This document shows positions 1 through 9,139 of a stretch of DNA of 64,000 nt, piece by piece. A model generated the notes under the pieces. That model saw only the letters and a list, made by a program, of their open reading frames with translations. It was not told the origin of the DNA and made no database searches. Source of the DNA: an uncultured Lentisphaerota bacterium (GTDB taxonomy: Bacteria; Verrucomicrobiota; Kiritimatiellia; CAIQIC01). The first letter of the stretch is position 1, and each line of letters opens with the position of its first letter. Where the stretch lies: NCBI GenBank assembly GCA_903889245.1, contig CAISWQ010000028.1, positions 1 through 64,000 of the forward strand. Reading direction: 5' to 3'. The position numbers and the translations under genes are program-made.

Positions 1-75
1 ATTCAGCTGCACCTCGCTGACGGACCACGGACTCGTCTCGCCAAGAATCTGCTGATAAAGGGAAGTGTCTTTCAT
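1..75 (-). CDS. ISL3-type transposase, N-terminal fragment (cut by window edge)
   Basis: Twenty-five codons read leftward from an ATG at 73-75 and run off the left edge. The peptide starts MKDTSLYQQILGETSPW, which resembles the conserved N-terminus of ISL3-family transposases (a short leader followed by ILG.xSPW and a metal-binding region). The rest of the protein lies outside the window, so integrity cannot be judged. No terminal inverted repeat could be identified in the 76-312 gap, so the end of the element is not placed. An intact transposase would be about 400 residues. Confidence 0.6.
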   Translation of the reverse strand, partial: MKDTSLYQQILGETSPWSVSEVQLN

Positions 76-312
76 GCCTGCATCCTACCTGAATCCTCAC
101 CTTTTGCTCGAAATATTCCCCTCATTAACCCAGTAGCGCCGTGTTGCTGCTCAAGAGTAGGGGACGCGTCAGTTTGTTCTATTTCTCGCACTGAATCATG
201 ACCACCCTAAAGCCACAGGGTTGCAGCATGGGTCCCGGCACACCCTCCTGAGCGCCCATATGCGCCATAATCGGCGCGTTCCAGACCAGCCATTTCTGTA
301 CCGCCTGTTCTC

Positions 313-1101
313 TTACCCTTCTGGCAAATCGGTAAAGGGTCGCCGTTCGCGCAAGGTCAGCTCCCAAAGCTTGGCGTACTTCATGTAAGCGCCGCAGGCG
401 CTGGCGAGCGCGATGATGAAACCGTGAACACCGTCGAGGAAACCGGCGCGCAGAAAGTAGCCGCGCAGGAAACGCAGCGGAGGCCGGAAGAGCAGGTCCC
501 GCCACCGGTAGCGGCCGCCCTGCACAAACTTTTGTTGCGCGGTGATGCTGGAGAACCGGTTCAGCGTTTCGAAATGATCGCGCAAGTCGTCATAGGTGTA
601 ATGCCAGATGGCGTTCTTCAGGCGCAGGATGGGACCATGGACGACGACCTTGTCGTGCGGTTCCTGCCCCTCGGTGCGGCCGCACTCCTTGCGGAAGAGG
701 CGCAACTTGACGTCGGGATACCACTCGCCATGTCGGATCCAGCGGCCGAGGTAATAGACCTGCCGAGGAAATTCATAGCCGACGATGCCGTCGTGCCCGC
801 GTTCGAAGGCGGCCAGGATTTCCTCACGCAGGCCCGGCGAGACTTCTTCGTCGGAATCAAGGAATAAAATCCACGGATGCTGTGCGAGTTCGCGGACGGT
901 GTTGCGTTGGCCGACGTAGCCGAGCCATTCGCGCTGGTAGACACGGTCGGTGAACGTCCGGCAGATCTCGACGGTCCGATCTGTGCTAAAACTGTCCACG
1001 ACGACAAGTTCGTCGCACCAGGTCAGGCTCTGTAGGCAACGGCGGATTTTATGTTCCTCATTAAAGGCGATGACGCAGGCTGAAATTTTATCACGCGGCA
1101 T
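313..1101 (-). CDS. Family 2 glycosyltransferase, LPS-core type
   Basis: A 262-residue GT-A glycosyltransferase of the beta-1,4-glucosyltransferase (WaaE/KdtX) type. The nucleotide-sugar fold starts at residue 6 (ACVIAFNEE), with VVVDSFSTDRT at 33-43 and the metal-binding LDSDEE at 81-86. It is expected to add a hexose to a lipopolysaccharide core or another surface glycan at the inner face of the membrane. It is the last gene of a leftward run with the FHA protein (3 bp away) and a polysaccharide flippase, which supports a role in surface glycan assembly. The acceptor and sugar cannot be read from sequence. Confidence 0.85.
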   Translation of the reverse strand: MPRDKISACVIAFNEEHKIRRCLQSLTWCDELVVVDSFSTDRTVEICRTFTDRVYQREWLGYVGQRNTVRELAQHPWILFLDSDEEVSPGLREEILAAFERGHDGIVGYEFPRQVYYLGRWIRHGEWYPDVKLRLFRKECGRTEGQEPHDKVVVHGPILRLKNAIWHYTYDDLRDHFETLNRFSSITAQQKFVQGGRYRWRDLLFRPPLRFLRGYFLRAGFLDGVHGFIIALASACGAYMKYAKLWELTLRERRPFTDLPEG

Positions 1102-1104
1102 AGG

Positions 1105-2217
1105 TCATGGCCTCCTTTCCAACAGCCACGCCGGAGCCACAGTCTCGGCGTGCAGCACACCGGCCACATAGAGGCGGACGCGGTAGCCGGCATAGCGCAT
1201 CCGCCGACCATCAAGCAGTTGACGGTCGCGCAAACCGGCGGGCACGGCATAACTGGCGGTCAACGTAATCGGCGTTGCGCCACGCCAGGCCTCGGGTCGC
1301 AACTCGGCACGTGGTGTCAACGCCTCCGTGGGCGCCACTCGTCCTGTGTATTGATCTTCATCAAAAAATTCCGTCCTCACACTAACCTCATGGGCCGGCG
1401 GCGCGTTGCTGCCAGCCGGGACCAAAGCGATGTGCACCATGCGCAATTCATCAAACTGCGGTTGCTGCAGCAGTCGTTGTGGTTCCGTCGCCGCAATCCT
1501 GACCAGCGGTTGCGCCACCACTTGCTCCCGCACCAGCGGAGACGGCTTGGCCAACACCAACTGCTGTGTGGCAGTGCGTGCCATCTGCGCGTGTACAGGC
1601 GGGTTGGCGGTCACGGTGATCATGACCGGCGGCGCGGCCGTACGCGCCGCGGCAAGCCGCAGGGCCTCGCGCACGATCTCAATTTCCGCACGCATCTTAC
1701 GCAGTTCGTCAGCCGGCGGCGCGGCAGTGACGACCATGATGACAGGCAAAGCCATGTTCGTGATGACGCGCGGGGATGGTTCAAACGTAGCCTGGGCTTT
1801 TCGACGGAATGGCGGAAAGAGGAATAAACCGGTCAGCAGTGCCACGATCAACATGGTCCACAGCGCCAGCCAGCGCGCGATGCGCTTTTCGCGCTTCACT
1901 TGCGCTGGCGCGGGCGACTCGGCCTGCACCACCACTTGGACGAGCAGGCGCGTACGCGCCAACTCGACGATGTCGCCATGCTTGAGTCTGGCCTCGCGCT
2001 GCTCGCGGCGGTTGACCAGCACGCGACCCATCGCGCCGAGATCGCGCACGAACAAGCCCGCCTCGCGTTGTTCAAAGACGGCATGATGCAACGCCACCTC
2101 GGAATCGGGAATGACGAGCGCGCAATCCTCGCCACGGCCGACCAGCAAGGCTTCCGGCGGTACGGTGACCTGCTGTCCGCGCAGCGGCCCGCTCAAAATA
2201 TGGAGGCGGAAATGCAT
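1105..2217 (-). CDS. FHA-domain single-pass membrane protein
   Basis: A 370-residue protein. Residues 1-95 form a forkhead-associated domain with GRGEDCALVIPD at 27-38, the S/HH pair at 39-45 and N69, the usual phosphothreonine-binding positions. A transmembrane helix follows at about 117-136, then a poorly conserved proline- and alanine-rich region and a C-terminal beta-rich domain of unknown function. The start at 2217 is preferred over an ATG at 2265, because the FHA domain begins at once and the longer form would overlap the flippase gene. The ligand is probably a phosphorylated protein, but no kinase is encoded nearby. It is co-oriented with flippase and GT2. Confidence 0.75.
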   Translation of the reverse strand: MHFRLHILSGPLRGQQVTVPPEALLVGRGEDCALVIPDSEVALHHAVFEQREAGLFVRDLGAMGRVLVNRREQREARLKHGDIVELARTRLLVQVVVQAESPAPAQVKREKRIARWLALWTMLIVALLTGLFLFPPFRRKAQATFEPSPRVITNMALPVIMVVTAAPPADELRKMRAEIEIVREALRLAAARTAAPPVMITVTANPPVHAQMARTATQQLVLAKPSPLVREQVVAQPLVRIAATEPQRLLQQPQFDELRMVHIALVPAGSNAPPAHEVSVRTEFFDEDQYTGRVAPTEALTPRAELRPEAWRGATPITLTASYAVPAGLRDRQLLDGRRMRYAGYRVRLYVAGVLHAETVAPAWLLERRP

Positions 2218-2230
2218 GGCGTTGGGGGAC

Positions 2231-3529
2231 TCACGGTTGCGCCAGCGGCACGGCGTTGCGGGCATCGGCGCGCAGCAGGCTCCCTGTCAGCCAGCCCAGC
2301 AGCATCACGGCCAGCGTACCGCCGGCGAGCACGCAAAGGATCATCTGCTGCGGGCTCTGGTGGCAGAGGAACAGCGCGACGAGATAGAGGAGGCAGGCCG
2401 GCACCAGCCAGAGCGTGCGCACGGTTTCGTGGCGGGCCCATAGGTAGGGTGCCAGCAAATTGATCAAGGCGAGCGGAATTGCGGCCCAGACATACCCGCG
2501 CGTCAGTGTCAGGTAAAGTTCGCCGCGCTCACCATAGAGCAACTGCATCGGCAGTTCCGGCCAGAGTGTCATGAAGCCCGCGGCAACCAGACAGACGGCC
2601 AGCGTGAGCAACACGGGCCCGAGGATCAGGCGCGGATTGGCCGAGGTTACCGCGCGCGGAAACATCGCCGCCGCCAACGGCATCGGCAGGAAAAAGACCA
2701 CACGCGAAAGCTGGGCGGCCTTGCCGTAGGCCGCCAGTTCCTGCCCATCGAGGAAGCGCGCCATCAGGATCATATCGGCATTGACCAGCAGGAACAGGGC
2801 ACCCTGCGCCAGCAGCACATTCCAGAAATAACCTTGAATGGCACGGGCCGGCGGCAAGTCGGTCACGGCGTCGGACACCCCCTGCCAGGCGCGGCGCAAC
2901 GGCCACCAAGCCAGCCCTACGCCCAAGGCCAAACTCGCTGCGACGCCGCCCAGCAACCAGGTGACGCCCAAGCCAAGCACGGCCAGTACTGCGCCAAACA
3001 CCAAACGCCCGGCGGCCACTCCCAGACCGGAGAGCGCACCCCAGCCGAACCGGCGGCTGCCCTGCAAGGCGCCACCCAGCAACGGACTAAACAGGCCGAC
3101 AAAAGCACACACGCCCACCATGATCAACGCCGCCACCGAAGGCGCCTGCAATTCGGCGCGGAACCACGGCGCGGCCAGGCACCACATCAACAGGATAATC
3201 AAAGCCACCGGCGTGGTCACTTTCAGACCCCGTTGCACGAGCTGCCGCCAGGTCGCCGTGTCGTTGCGGTGTACGAACTCGGCCACATAACGCGCCATGG
3301 TCGTGGAGATCACACCCGCCGGCACATTCAGGACGTTCAACAGCGCGATCAGCGCGACCAGTGCCGCATAGGCCTCCTGGTCCATCACCCGGCCCACCAC
3401 CCCATGGAAAAGCGCGTAGCACAAGCCGATCAGCCCGCTGCCGGTAAAGACGACGAACGAGTCGTAGGCAAAATGCCAACCCTCGTGCTGGCGGAGTCGT
3501 CCCAATAAATTATTCCAAGGTGCTGGCAT
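2231..3529 (-). CDS. Polysaccharide flippase (MOP/PST family)
   Basis: A 432-residue integral membrane protein with about 12-14 predicted hydrophobic segments, in the Wzx/PST branch of the MOP flippase superfamily. It should move lipid-linked oligosaccharide across the inner membrane. The first helices contain GSGLIGLCYALFHGVVG and the conserved region AGVISTTMARYVAEF near residue 80. The start at 3529 is chosen because the eight codons upstream to 3553 run into a palindromic repeat pair and look non-coding. Codons 2-7 (PAPWNN) themselves resemble a decayed repeat unit. With the FHA protein and GT2 it makes a leftward surface-glycan operon. Confidence 0.8.
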   Translation of the reverse strand: MPAPWNNLLGRLRQHEGWHFAYDSFVVFTGSGLIGLCYALFHGVVGRVMDQEAYAALVALIALLNVLNVPAGVISTTMARYVAEFVHRNDTATWRQLVQRGLKVTTPVALIILLMWCLAAPWFRAELQAPSVAALIMVGVCAFVGLFSPLLGGALQGSRRFGWGALSGLGVAAGRLVFGAVLAVLGLGVTWLLGGVAASLALGVGLAWWPLRRAWQGVSDAVTDLPPARAIQGYFWNVLLAQGALFLLVNADMILMARFLDGQELAAYGKAAQLSRVVFFLPMPLAAAMFPRAVTSANPRLILGPVLLTLAVCLVAAGFMTLWPELPMQLLYGERGELYLTLTRGYVWAAIPLALINLLAPYLWARHETVRTLWLVPACLLYLVALFLCHQSPQQMILCVLAGGTLAVMLLGWLTGSLLRADARNAVPLAQP

Positions 3530-3546
3530 GGTCGCGTGGCGCAGAG

Positions 3547-3596
3547 TTTCCAAGGTTTGGAAGAGTTTGCGAGCCTTTTTCCAAGCCTTGGAAAAG
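3547..3596. repeat. PAL-31 palindrome pair
   Basis: Two copies of the TTTTCCAAGSCTTGGAAAA palindrome, centred at 3555 and 3586, 31 bp apart. They lie between the end of the HTH-EIIA gene and the start of the flippase gene, which run in the same direction. The first copy has one changed arm (AAG/TTT). Confidence 0.9.
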
Positions 3597-3602
3597 CCGG
3601 GA

Positions 3603-4322
3603 TCAAAGCTGGCGGATGACTTCCTGCTCCGCGGCGAGCAGGGCGGCGAACAGCGCGGGCGCGGCGGCGACCTCGCGCAGTTTCATCAGCAGATCGGTGT
3701 GGTGGCACATCATGCAGATGCGCGCGAGCACATGCAGATGCAGCCGGTCGTTCTGGCAGCCGACGAGGAAGAACAAATCCGTGGTCGAGCCATCGGGCGA
3801 GCCGAAGGGCAGCGGCTGGACGGCGCGGCCGAGGACGATGAACGAGTCGTTGAAGCGGTAGGCGTCGTGCGTCATCGGGTGCAGCAGCGCGACGCCACCG
3901 GGCAGCGCGGTCGTGCAAAGCCGCTCGCGTTCCTCGAGGCTCTTCACAAGGTCGGCGGCGTCGTTGACCATGCCGGTGCTGTCGGCCAGCGCGGCCATAT
4001 CGCGGATGACCGACGCTTTCGTGCGCGACTTCAGCGCCGCCTCGATGAACTCCGCGCGCAACAGATCCGGCATGATCGCGTGTTCCTTCGAGAGATCCAG
4101 CATGCGCTCGGTGCTTTGCCGGTGGTAGGACTTGAGCCGCTTCTCGCTCGCGCCAAGGATGCGCCGCGACGCCCACGAATCAATCTCGCTGCGTTTGAAG
4201 GTCAGCCGGCCGCCACGTTCCTCAAAGGGAATGACGCGTTCACGCACGTAGTTCTGCACCTCCTCCACCGTCAGGTGCAGGTAGTGCGCCACCTCGTCCA
4301 GATTGAAGGTTTTGTGCGGCAT
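3603..4322 (-). CDS. HTH domain fused to a PTS EIIA-Ntr-like domain
   Basis: A 239-residue regulator. Residues 5-55 are an excisionase/MerR-type helix-turn-helix (FNLDEVAHYLHLTVEEVQNYVRE, then a wing ending at W50). Residues 85-239 are a PTS EIIA type-2 domain, as in PtsN. H148 in GGVALLHP sits where PtsN has its phosphorylated histidine (GVAIPH), and HLHVLARI at 195-202 matches the second conserved histidine region. The fusion suggests a DNA-binding or targeting module controlled by phosphotransfer from HPr-like proteins. No other PTS gene is nearby. It is the first gene of the leftward glycan run, divergent from avtA. Confidence 0.8.
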   Translation of the reverse strand: MPHKTFNLDEVAHYLHLTVEEVQNYVRERVIPFEERGGRLTFKRSEIDSWASRRILGASEKRLKSYHRQSTERMLDLSKEHAIMPDLLRAEFIEAALKSRTKASVIRDMAALADSTGMVNDAADLVKSLEERERLCTTALPGGVALLHPMTHDAYRFNDSFIVLGRAVQPLPFGSPDGSTTDLFFLVGCQNDRLHLHVLARICMMCHHTDLLMKLREVAAAPALFAALLAAEQEVIRQL

Positions 4323-4429
4323 TCACCCTCGCTAAACTGCGTGGGGAATATAAGTGACGGCCCGCAGTCCTGACAAGCGCAATGCGCGGCGTTGCCGCCG
4401 CCGCGCCGATGACCTAGACTCGCGCCCGC

Positions 4430-5695
4430 ATGGACCGCAAGCTCAAGCTGGAACTCTCGGACTTCGGGTGCAAACTCGGCGGGCACACGGGCATCAGCGA
4501 GCTGATGCACGACCTCGGCGAGGCGCTGGCGATCAGCCCGCATCTGCTGATGATGGGCGGCGGCAATCCCGGCCGCATCCCCGCGCTGGAGGCGGTCTGG
4601 CGGCGGCGCATGACCGAACTGCTGGCGCACGGCGACGCGTTCGAGCGGATGCTCGCTCACTATGACCAGCCGCGCGGCTCGCCGGACTTCATCGCCGCGC
4701 TCGTCCACTGCCTCAACCACCAGTTCGGCTGGCAACTGACGGCGCGCAACGTCTGCGTGACCAACGGCAGCCAGAACTCCTACTTCTTCCTCTTCAACAT
4801 GCTCGCCGGTCGCGCCGGTGGACGCCATCGCAAAATTCTGCTGCCACTGGCGCCCGAATACATCGGCTACGCCGACCAAGGGCTTTCTTCCGATCTCTTC
4901 GTTTCGTGCCGCCCGCTGATCGAGGAACTCGACGCGCACACGTTCAAGTACCGGATTGATTTCGATGCGCTCCCGCTCGGTGATGACCTCGCCGCAATCT
5001 GTGTCTCGCGTCCGACCAACCCGACCGGCAATGTCCTGACCGACGCCGAGATGCGCCACCTCGCCGCGCTCGCGAAGAAACGCGGCCTGTTCTTCCTGGT
5101 GGATGGCGCCTACGGCGCGCCGTTCCCCAACATCATCTTCAGCGAGGTTGAACCCTTCTGGGATGAGCACATCATCCTGACCTTGAGCCTCTCCAAGCTC
5201 GGCTTGCCCGGCACGCGCAACGGCATCATCATCGCGCGCGAGGACGTGATCGAGGCGGTGAGTGCGATCAACGCCGTCGTCAGCCTCGCCAACGGCAACC
5301 TCGGCCAGGCGCTCGTCGCGCCGCTGCTCCAGAGCGGCGAGTTGCTGCGGTTGAGCCGCGAGGTGATCCGCCCCTACTACGAGCAGCGCGCGCGGCAGGC
5401 GCTCGGCTGGTTGCATGCCGCGCTCGGCGACCGCGTGGATTATCGCCTGCACGCCGCCGAGGGCGCGCTTTTCCTCTGGCTCTGGCTGCCGGGCTTGCAC
5501 GGCACCTCGCAGGAACTCTACCGCCGCCTCAAGGCGCGCCATCTGCTCGCCGTCTCCGGCCACCACTTTTTCTACGGCCTGAACGATCCCCGATGGTCTC
5601 ACCAGCACGAATGCCTGCGCCTGACCTACTCGCAGTCGGAAAAAATTGTCCGGGCCGGTATCGAAATCCTCGCCGCCGAACTCGCCCGCGGCTGA
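4430..5695 (+). CDS. avtA: Valine-pyruvate aminotransferase
   Basis: A 421-residue PLP-dependent fold-type I aminotransferase of the AvtA branch, which interconverts valine and alanine with their 2-oxo acids. Visible are NPTGN at 197-201, the cofactor-binding D225 in LVDGAYG, and the Schiff-base lysine K256 in LSLSKLGLPGTRNG. Length fits the family (about 415-430). The gene is divergent from the HTH-EIIA gene with a short promoter gap and converges with the PAP2-type gene 11 bp downstream. No other branched-chain amino acid gene is in the window. Confidence 0.9.
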   Translation: MDRKLKLELSDFGCKLGGHTGISELMHDLGEALAISPHLLMMGGGNPGRIPALEAVWRRRMTELLAHGDAFERMLAHYDQPRGSPDFIAALVHCLNHQFGWQLTARNVCVTNGSQNSYFFLFNMLAGRAGGRHRKILLPLAPEYIGYADQGLSSDLFVSCRPLIEELDAHTFKYRIDFDALPLGDDLAAICVSRPTNPTGNVLTDAEMRHLAALAKKRGLFFLVDGAYGAPFPNIIFSEVEPFWDEHIILTLSLSKLGLPGTRNGIIIAREDVIEAVSAINAVVSLANGNLGQALVAPLLQSGELLRLSREVIRPYYEQRARQALGWLHAALGDRVDYRLHAAEGALFLWLWLPGLHGTSQELYRRLKARHLLAVSGHHFFYGLNDPRWSHQHECLRLTYSQSEKIVRAGIEILAAELARG

Positions 5696-5706
5696 ACCGG
5701 CTGTGC

Positions 5707-6345
5707 TTATTTGAGCCACGCATCCACGCACGGCGCGGCCCAGCGGGAGAAGACCGCCGCGCACCACGCGGCGCAGGCGGCGGCAAGGACATCCATCGTG
5801 TAGTGCGCGCGGAGGATCAGCACCGTCGCGGCTTCGAGCACGGCGAGCACCGCCGCCGCGATCGTCAGCGCCGGCCAGCCCCACTGCGCCAGCTCGATCG
5901 CGCCGATGACCGCGATGGCCGTGTGGCCGGAGAAGAAGAAGTCGTTGCTCGTGCCGTAGGTGACGAAGAGCGACGGGAAGCCCGGCCGCCGCCAGATCAT
6001 GCCCGGCGGAATCGGCAACGTGCAGATCGCCTGACAGACCTGCCGCAGCGCGTAGAGCGAGAACATCGCGATGAACGGCCGCAACGTGGGGCCGAAGATG
6101 GAGACGGCGATCAGGTAGAGGCCGAAGAGGTCAATGAACCCGGAACTGATGATCAGCACGCGGTCGGCGGCGCGCGGGTGCGCGGCGAGCCAGCCGTGCA
6201 GCGGCGCGGTCCAGTCGTGGATGGCGTCGCCCAGACCGGTGCGGTGCGCGGTCTTGCGCGCGATCAGCGCCTGCGTCCAGAACCAGAGGAACAGCGCCAC
6301 GGCGATCAGCGCGACGCGCAGGCCATAGTGCCAGGCCACATCCAT
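5707..6345 (-). CDS. PAP2-type (sphingomyelin-synthase-like) membrane enzyme
   Basis: A 212-residue membrane protein with about six hydrophobic segments. The catalytic signature of the PAP2_C group is present: SGHT at 139-142 and HYTMDV at 181-186, giving the His-His-Asp set used by sphingomyelin-synthase-like transferases and lipid phosphatases. It probably transfers or removes a phospho-headgroup on membrane lipids. It begins 2 bp after the acyltransferase gene ends, so the two are likely co-transcribed and act in phospholipid making or remodelling. Phosphatase versus headgroup transferase cannot be decided from sequence. Confidence 0.75.
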   Translation of the reverse strand: MDVAWHYGLRVALIAVALFLWFWTQALIARKTAHRTGLGDAIHDWTAPLHGWLAAHPRAADRVLIISSGFIDLFGLYLIAVSIFGPTLRPFIAMFSLYALRQVCQAICTLPIPPGMIWRRPGFPSLFVTYGTSNDFFFSGHTAIAVIGAIELAQWGWPALTIAAAVLAVLEAATVLILRAHYTMDVLAAACAAWCAAVFSRWAAPCVDAWLK

Positions 6346-6347
6346 GA

Positions 6348-7553
6348 TTACGCCTGCCTCCGCTGGCCTTTGGTTTCCTCCAGCATGGCTTCGAGCTGCC
6401 GCCGGATTTCGGCGACGAGCGGATCGCCGTCGGCGCTCTTCTCGCGCGTGGCGGCGACCTCGATGGCCGTGCCGATGCTGACGACGGCGCGGAGCGGTGC
6501 ATGCACGCGGACGTTGTCGGTCAGGTCCTCCTCGAAGCGCTCCACCGTCTCCAGCAGCCGCTCCGGCGTGGGCGCGGGGGCAAAGTAGTTCGGCGGATAA
6601 TTATGGAGCTGCTGCGCGAGATAGACATCGGCCAGTTGCCGCCAGCGCCGCGCGCGCTCGGCCTCCGGCAATTCGCCGGCGACCATGTCCGGCAGGATCG
6701 CGATGCGCAGCAGCTTGACGCGCTCGACCGTGGTCTCGGCGCGGCGGCCCTTGAGCCACTCCTTTTCCAGCGGCGCGAGCAGCGCATCCATCAGGCGTTG
6801 CAACCGCTCGTCGAACGCGCCCGGCTGCGGCGCGCCGAGATACTCGGCCTCCTTCAGCGCCAGGAGCGTATCGCCAATCTTGAGGATGCGCGCGGTCAGC
6901 GCGAGCTGCCGCTGGGGTTGCCACGTGAGCCGCTGCTCGATCTCCTCCAGCACCGGCGCGAGCGCCGCCACGAGGTCGCCCTCGAAGAAATAGCGCAGCG
7001 CCACCGGGTGCACCACGACACGGCCCGGCGGCGTCGCCGCCGCACGCTGCTTCGCCGCGCCGCGCGCCATCAGCGCGACGCCTTCCATCAGGTTGTTCAG
7101 CCGGTCGTTGCTGCGCGAGATCAAACCTTCCGGGAAAATGACCAGCGGGCGTTGCGCCGTGGCGAGAATCTGCACCGCACACTTGAGCGCCTCGCGGTCG
7201 AGCCCCTCGCGATAGACGCTGAAGACGCCGACGCGCGGCAGCGAAAAGCGCTGAAAACGCGACTGCATGAACAGGTGCCAGCTCGCCATGATATTCAGCG
7301 GCCGGCCGATTTGGTGGCCCAGCTTCATCAGCACCATCGGGTCCGACGGCCGGCAGTGGTTCGGCGCGAGCATCACACCGTGCCCGGCGGCGAGCGACGC
7401 CTGCAACCGGTCGAGGTGCAGGCACTCCACCGCCGCGATGCCCTGGTCTTTCCGCAGGTAGCGGTTGAGGAAGAGCATATAGACGCGATGCCAGAACAGG
7501 CTCTGGATCGGCGGCACGAAACGATACGGTTTGTCTATGACGATGTTTTGCAT
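6348..7553 (-). CDS. PlsC-like 1-acyl-glycerol-phosphate acyltransferase
   Basis: A 401-residue protein whose first 240 residues are a PlsC/LPLAT acyltransferase domain. The HX4D box is HCRPSD at 66-71, and FPEG at 140-143 binds the glycerol phosphate. The C-terminal 160 residues, rich in Arg and Glu, go beyond the usual family length and have no domain that I recognise. It is expected to acylate lysophosphatidate or a similar acceptor at the inner membrane. The tight link with the PAP2-type gene supports a lipid role. The first codons lie just after a repeat pair at 7611-7657. Confidence 0.85.
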   Translation of the reverse strand: MQNIVIDKPYRFVPPIQSLFWHRVYMLFLNRYLRKDQGIAAVECLHLDRLQASLAAGHGVMLAPNHCRPSDPMVLMKLGHQIGRPLNIMASWHLFMQSRFQRFSLPRVGVFSVYREGLDREALKCAVQILATAQRPLVIFPEGLISRSNDRLNNLMEGVALMARGAAKQRAAATPPGRVVVHPVALRYFFEGDLVAALAPVLEEIEQRLTWQPQRQLALTARILKIGDTLLALKEAEYLGAPQPGAFDERLQRLMDALLAPLEKEWLKGRRAETTVERVKLLRIAILPDMVAGELPEAERARRWRQLADVYLAQQLHNYPPNYFAPAPTPERLLETVERFEEDLTDNVRVHAPLRAVVSIGTAIEVAATREKSADGDPLVAEIRRQLEAMLEETKGQRRQA

Positions 7554-7610
7554 GCGGCGTGGTCAGGTTCCCATATTCGCCCCACCCCGACAAGCCTATG
7601 CGCGCTGCCG

Positions 7611-7657
7611 TCCAAGGCTTGGAAAAACCGGCCTTGGCTTTTCCAAATCTTGGAAAA
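7611..7657. repeat. PAL-31 palindrome pair
   Basis: Two palindrome copies centred at 7617 and 7648, 31 bp apart, in the gap between two leftward genes (phospholipase-C-like protein and acyltransferase). A separate short inverted sequence, TTTGTGCACACTTTGC with its near copy CTTTGCAAAGTGTGCAC, follows at about 7678-7702. Confidence 0.9.
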
Positions 7658-7747
7658 GTTTCCGTCCCACACCTGCTTTGTGCACACTTTGCAAAGTGTG
7701 CACAGGCCGTGGAGGGCGAAGGCTTGGGTGGCGTGTTTTACGGATGG

Positions 7748-9139
7748 TCAGTCGCCGGCCGGGGCCAGCGCAAGATGGCGGCAGATTTTTTCCGGCGGCC
7801 CATCACCAAAGATGACCACCTGCGCGTAAGGCGTCTCGGCGGTGGCGGCAAAATCAAGTTGCGTCTCGCCGGGCGCGATGGGCGTCAGTTCCGTCGCGGG
7901 CTTCTTGGGATCCCTGGCCGGCAGCCGCACACCCACCTTGCCGGCGGCCTTGTCCTGCCATGCAACCTGCAACCGGTATTGCTTGCCGGCGGCCAGCGGC
8001 AGCAGGTCGCCTTCCCAGGTTTTCTTCGCGGGCTTGGTGCGCGTGGACGCGGGATACCAGCCCTCGGCACGATCGGGCGCGAGCCAGTGCAGGCTGAACG
8101 CGGGATTGCGCACGAGATTGCCGGCGACGGCGTCGCGCGCCAGTTGGATCGTTTTCGTGGTCGCGCGACCGCTTGCAAGCGTCACAGCCGCCGTGGCGAC
8201 GGCGCTGCCGGGGCGCAGCACGGCGAGCGTGTAGGTGCCCGGCGGCAGATGCCTGCATTCGAAGCGGCCCGCGGCGTCCGCCAGCGTCGAGAATTTTGTT
8301 TCCAGCAACATGAGCTTGGCCGGCAACTGCTCCAGGCCGGGCGCGGCCTGCGAAACCACCGTACCGGTCAGCGTGGCGTTCTGGTCGGCGGGAATTTTCG
8401 CGGCAAGCTGGCCGAGCGTCAGGAGCACATCGGCGACGACGCGCGCGCATTCCGCCGCGCTCTCGATCAGGATCGGATCGGCCTGGGCGCGGTCGCCACT
8501 CACGGCCAGCGGTTTCGCGCGCTCAAAGCGCGGCTTGGAAAATTCAATCAAGCCCTCCAGGCGCTGCCGCAGGCCGGCGACGGCCTCATCATCGGTACGG
8601 CCGAGCAGGCGCGGGCGATAGCCGGTGAGGTGGAGCTTGTCGGGGTTGGCGAAATTTTCCGTCTTGCCGTGCAGGTCGCCGCCGACGATGGCGGCGTGCG
8701 GCGGCGCGCCGGTGTCCTCGACGAAATGCACCAGCGAGCCGGTCCAGCGGCAGGCGTTGAAGGCGCTCTCGGTGCGTAGCGCCTGCAGCGCGCGGCGGAA
8801 GAACGGCTCGTAGGTGGTCCGCACCTCCGGGCACATGTGGCCGACGTGCGTGGGCAGGCCGGGTAGCAGCAGGAAGTCATCGGAGTAGAACCACGCCGTC
8901 TTGTCGCGCCGCAGCGAGCGCCGCCAGTCGGGCATCAACGAGCTCTCGCGCAGGTTCGGCACTTCGGGGCCGAGCAGCTTGAGGATGGGCGCGTCCGCGT
9001 CGAGGGCCGCCACCGCGGCGCGCGTGATGTCGGGATGCGGATGCCACGCCAGCGCGGGCAGCGACAACCAACCGGCACACACCAGCCAGGCCCAAACCAG
9101 CTCCGCACCTCGGTTTCGCCTTTGATGTTCACGATGCAT
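7748..9139 (-). CDS. Secreted zinc-dependent phospholipase C / S1-P1 nuclease-like protein with C-terminal beta domains
   Basis: A 463-residue exported protein. A signal peptide (hydrophobic core at 12-30, cut after ALA31) exposes a mature N-terminal Trp-His (WHPHPD). This is typical of the zinc PLC/S1-P1 fold, where the N-terminal Trp ligates zinc. Further likely ligands are H138 and ED in LVHFVEDTGAPPH at 136-148. About residues 275-360 form a carboxypeptidase-regulatory-like beta domain (GRFECRHLPPGTYTLAV). The last 110 residues look like a carbohydrate-binding beta sandwich (LVRNPAFSLHWL). The start at 9139 gives a compact signal peptide; an upstream ATG at 9172 adds 11 residues. Substrate unknown. 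Confidence 0.7.
   Translation of the reverse strand: MHREHQRRNRGAELVWAWLVCAGWLSLPALAWHPHPDITRAAVAALDADAPILKLLGPEVPNLRESSLMPDWRRSLRRDKTAWFYSDDFLLLPGLPTHVGHMCPEVRTTYEPFFRRALQALRTESAFNACRWTGSLVHFVEDTGAPPHAAIVGGDLHGKTENFANPDKLHLTGYRPRLLGRTDDEAVAGLRQRLEGLIEFSKPRFERAKPLAVSGDRAQADPILIESAAECARVVADVLLTLGQLAAKIPADQNATLTGTVVSQAAPGLEQLPAKLMLLETKFSTLADAAGRFECRHLPPGTYTLAVLRPGSAVATAAVTLASGRATTKTIQLARDAVAGNLVRNPAFSLHWLAPDRAEGWYPASTRTKPAKKTWEGDLLPLAAGKQYRLQVAWQDKAAGKVGVRLPARDPKKPATELTPIAPGETQLDFAATAETPYAQVVIFGDGPPEKICRHLALAPAGD

Noticed and set aside
179-505. Open frame of 108 codons near the left end
   Set aside because: It overlaps the start of the clear GT2 gene on the same strand in another frame and has arginine-rich shadow composition without a recognisable domain.
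3530-3553. N-terminal extension of the flippase
   Set aside because: The extra eight codons run into a palindrome unit and have no family similarity or ribosome site.
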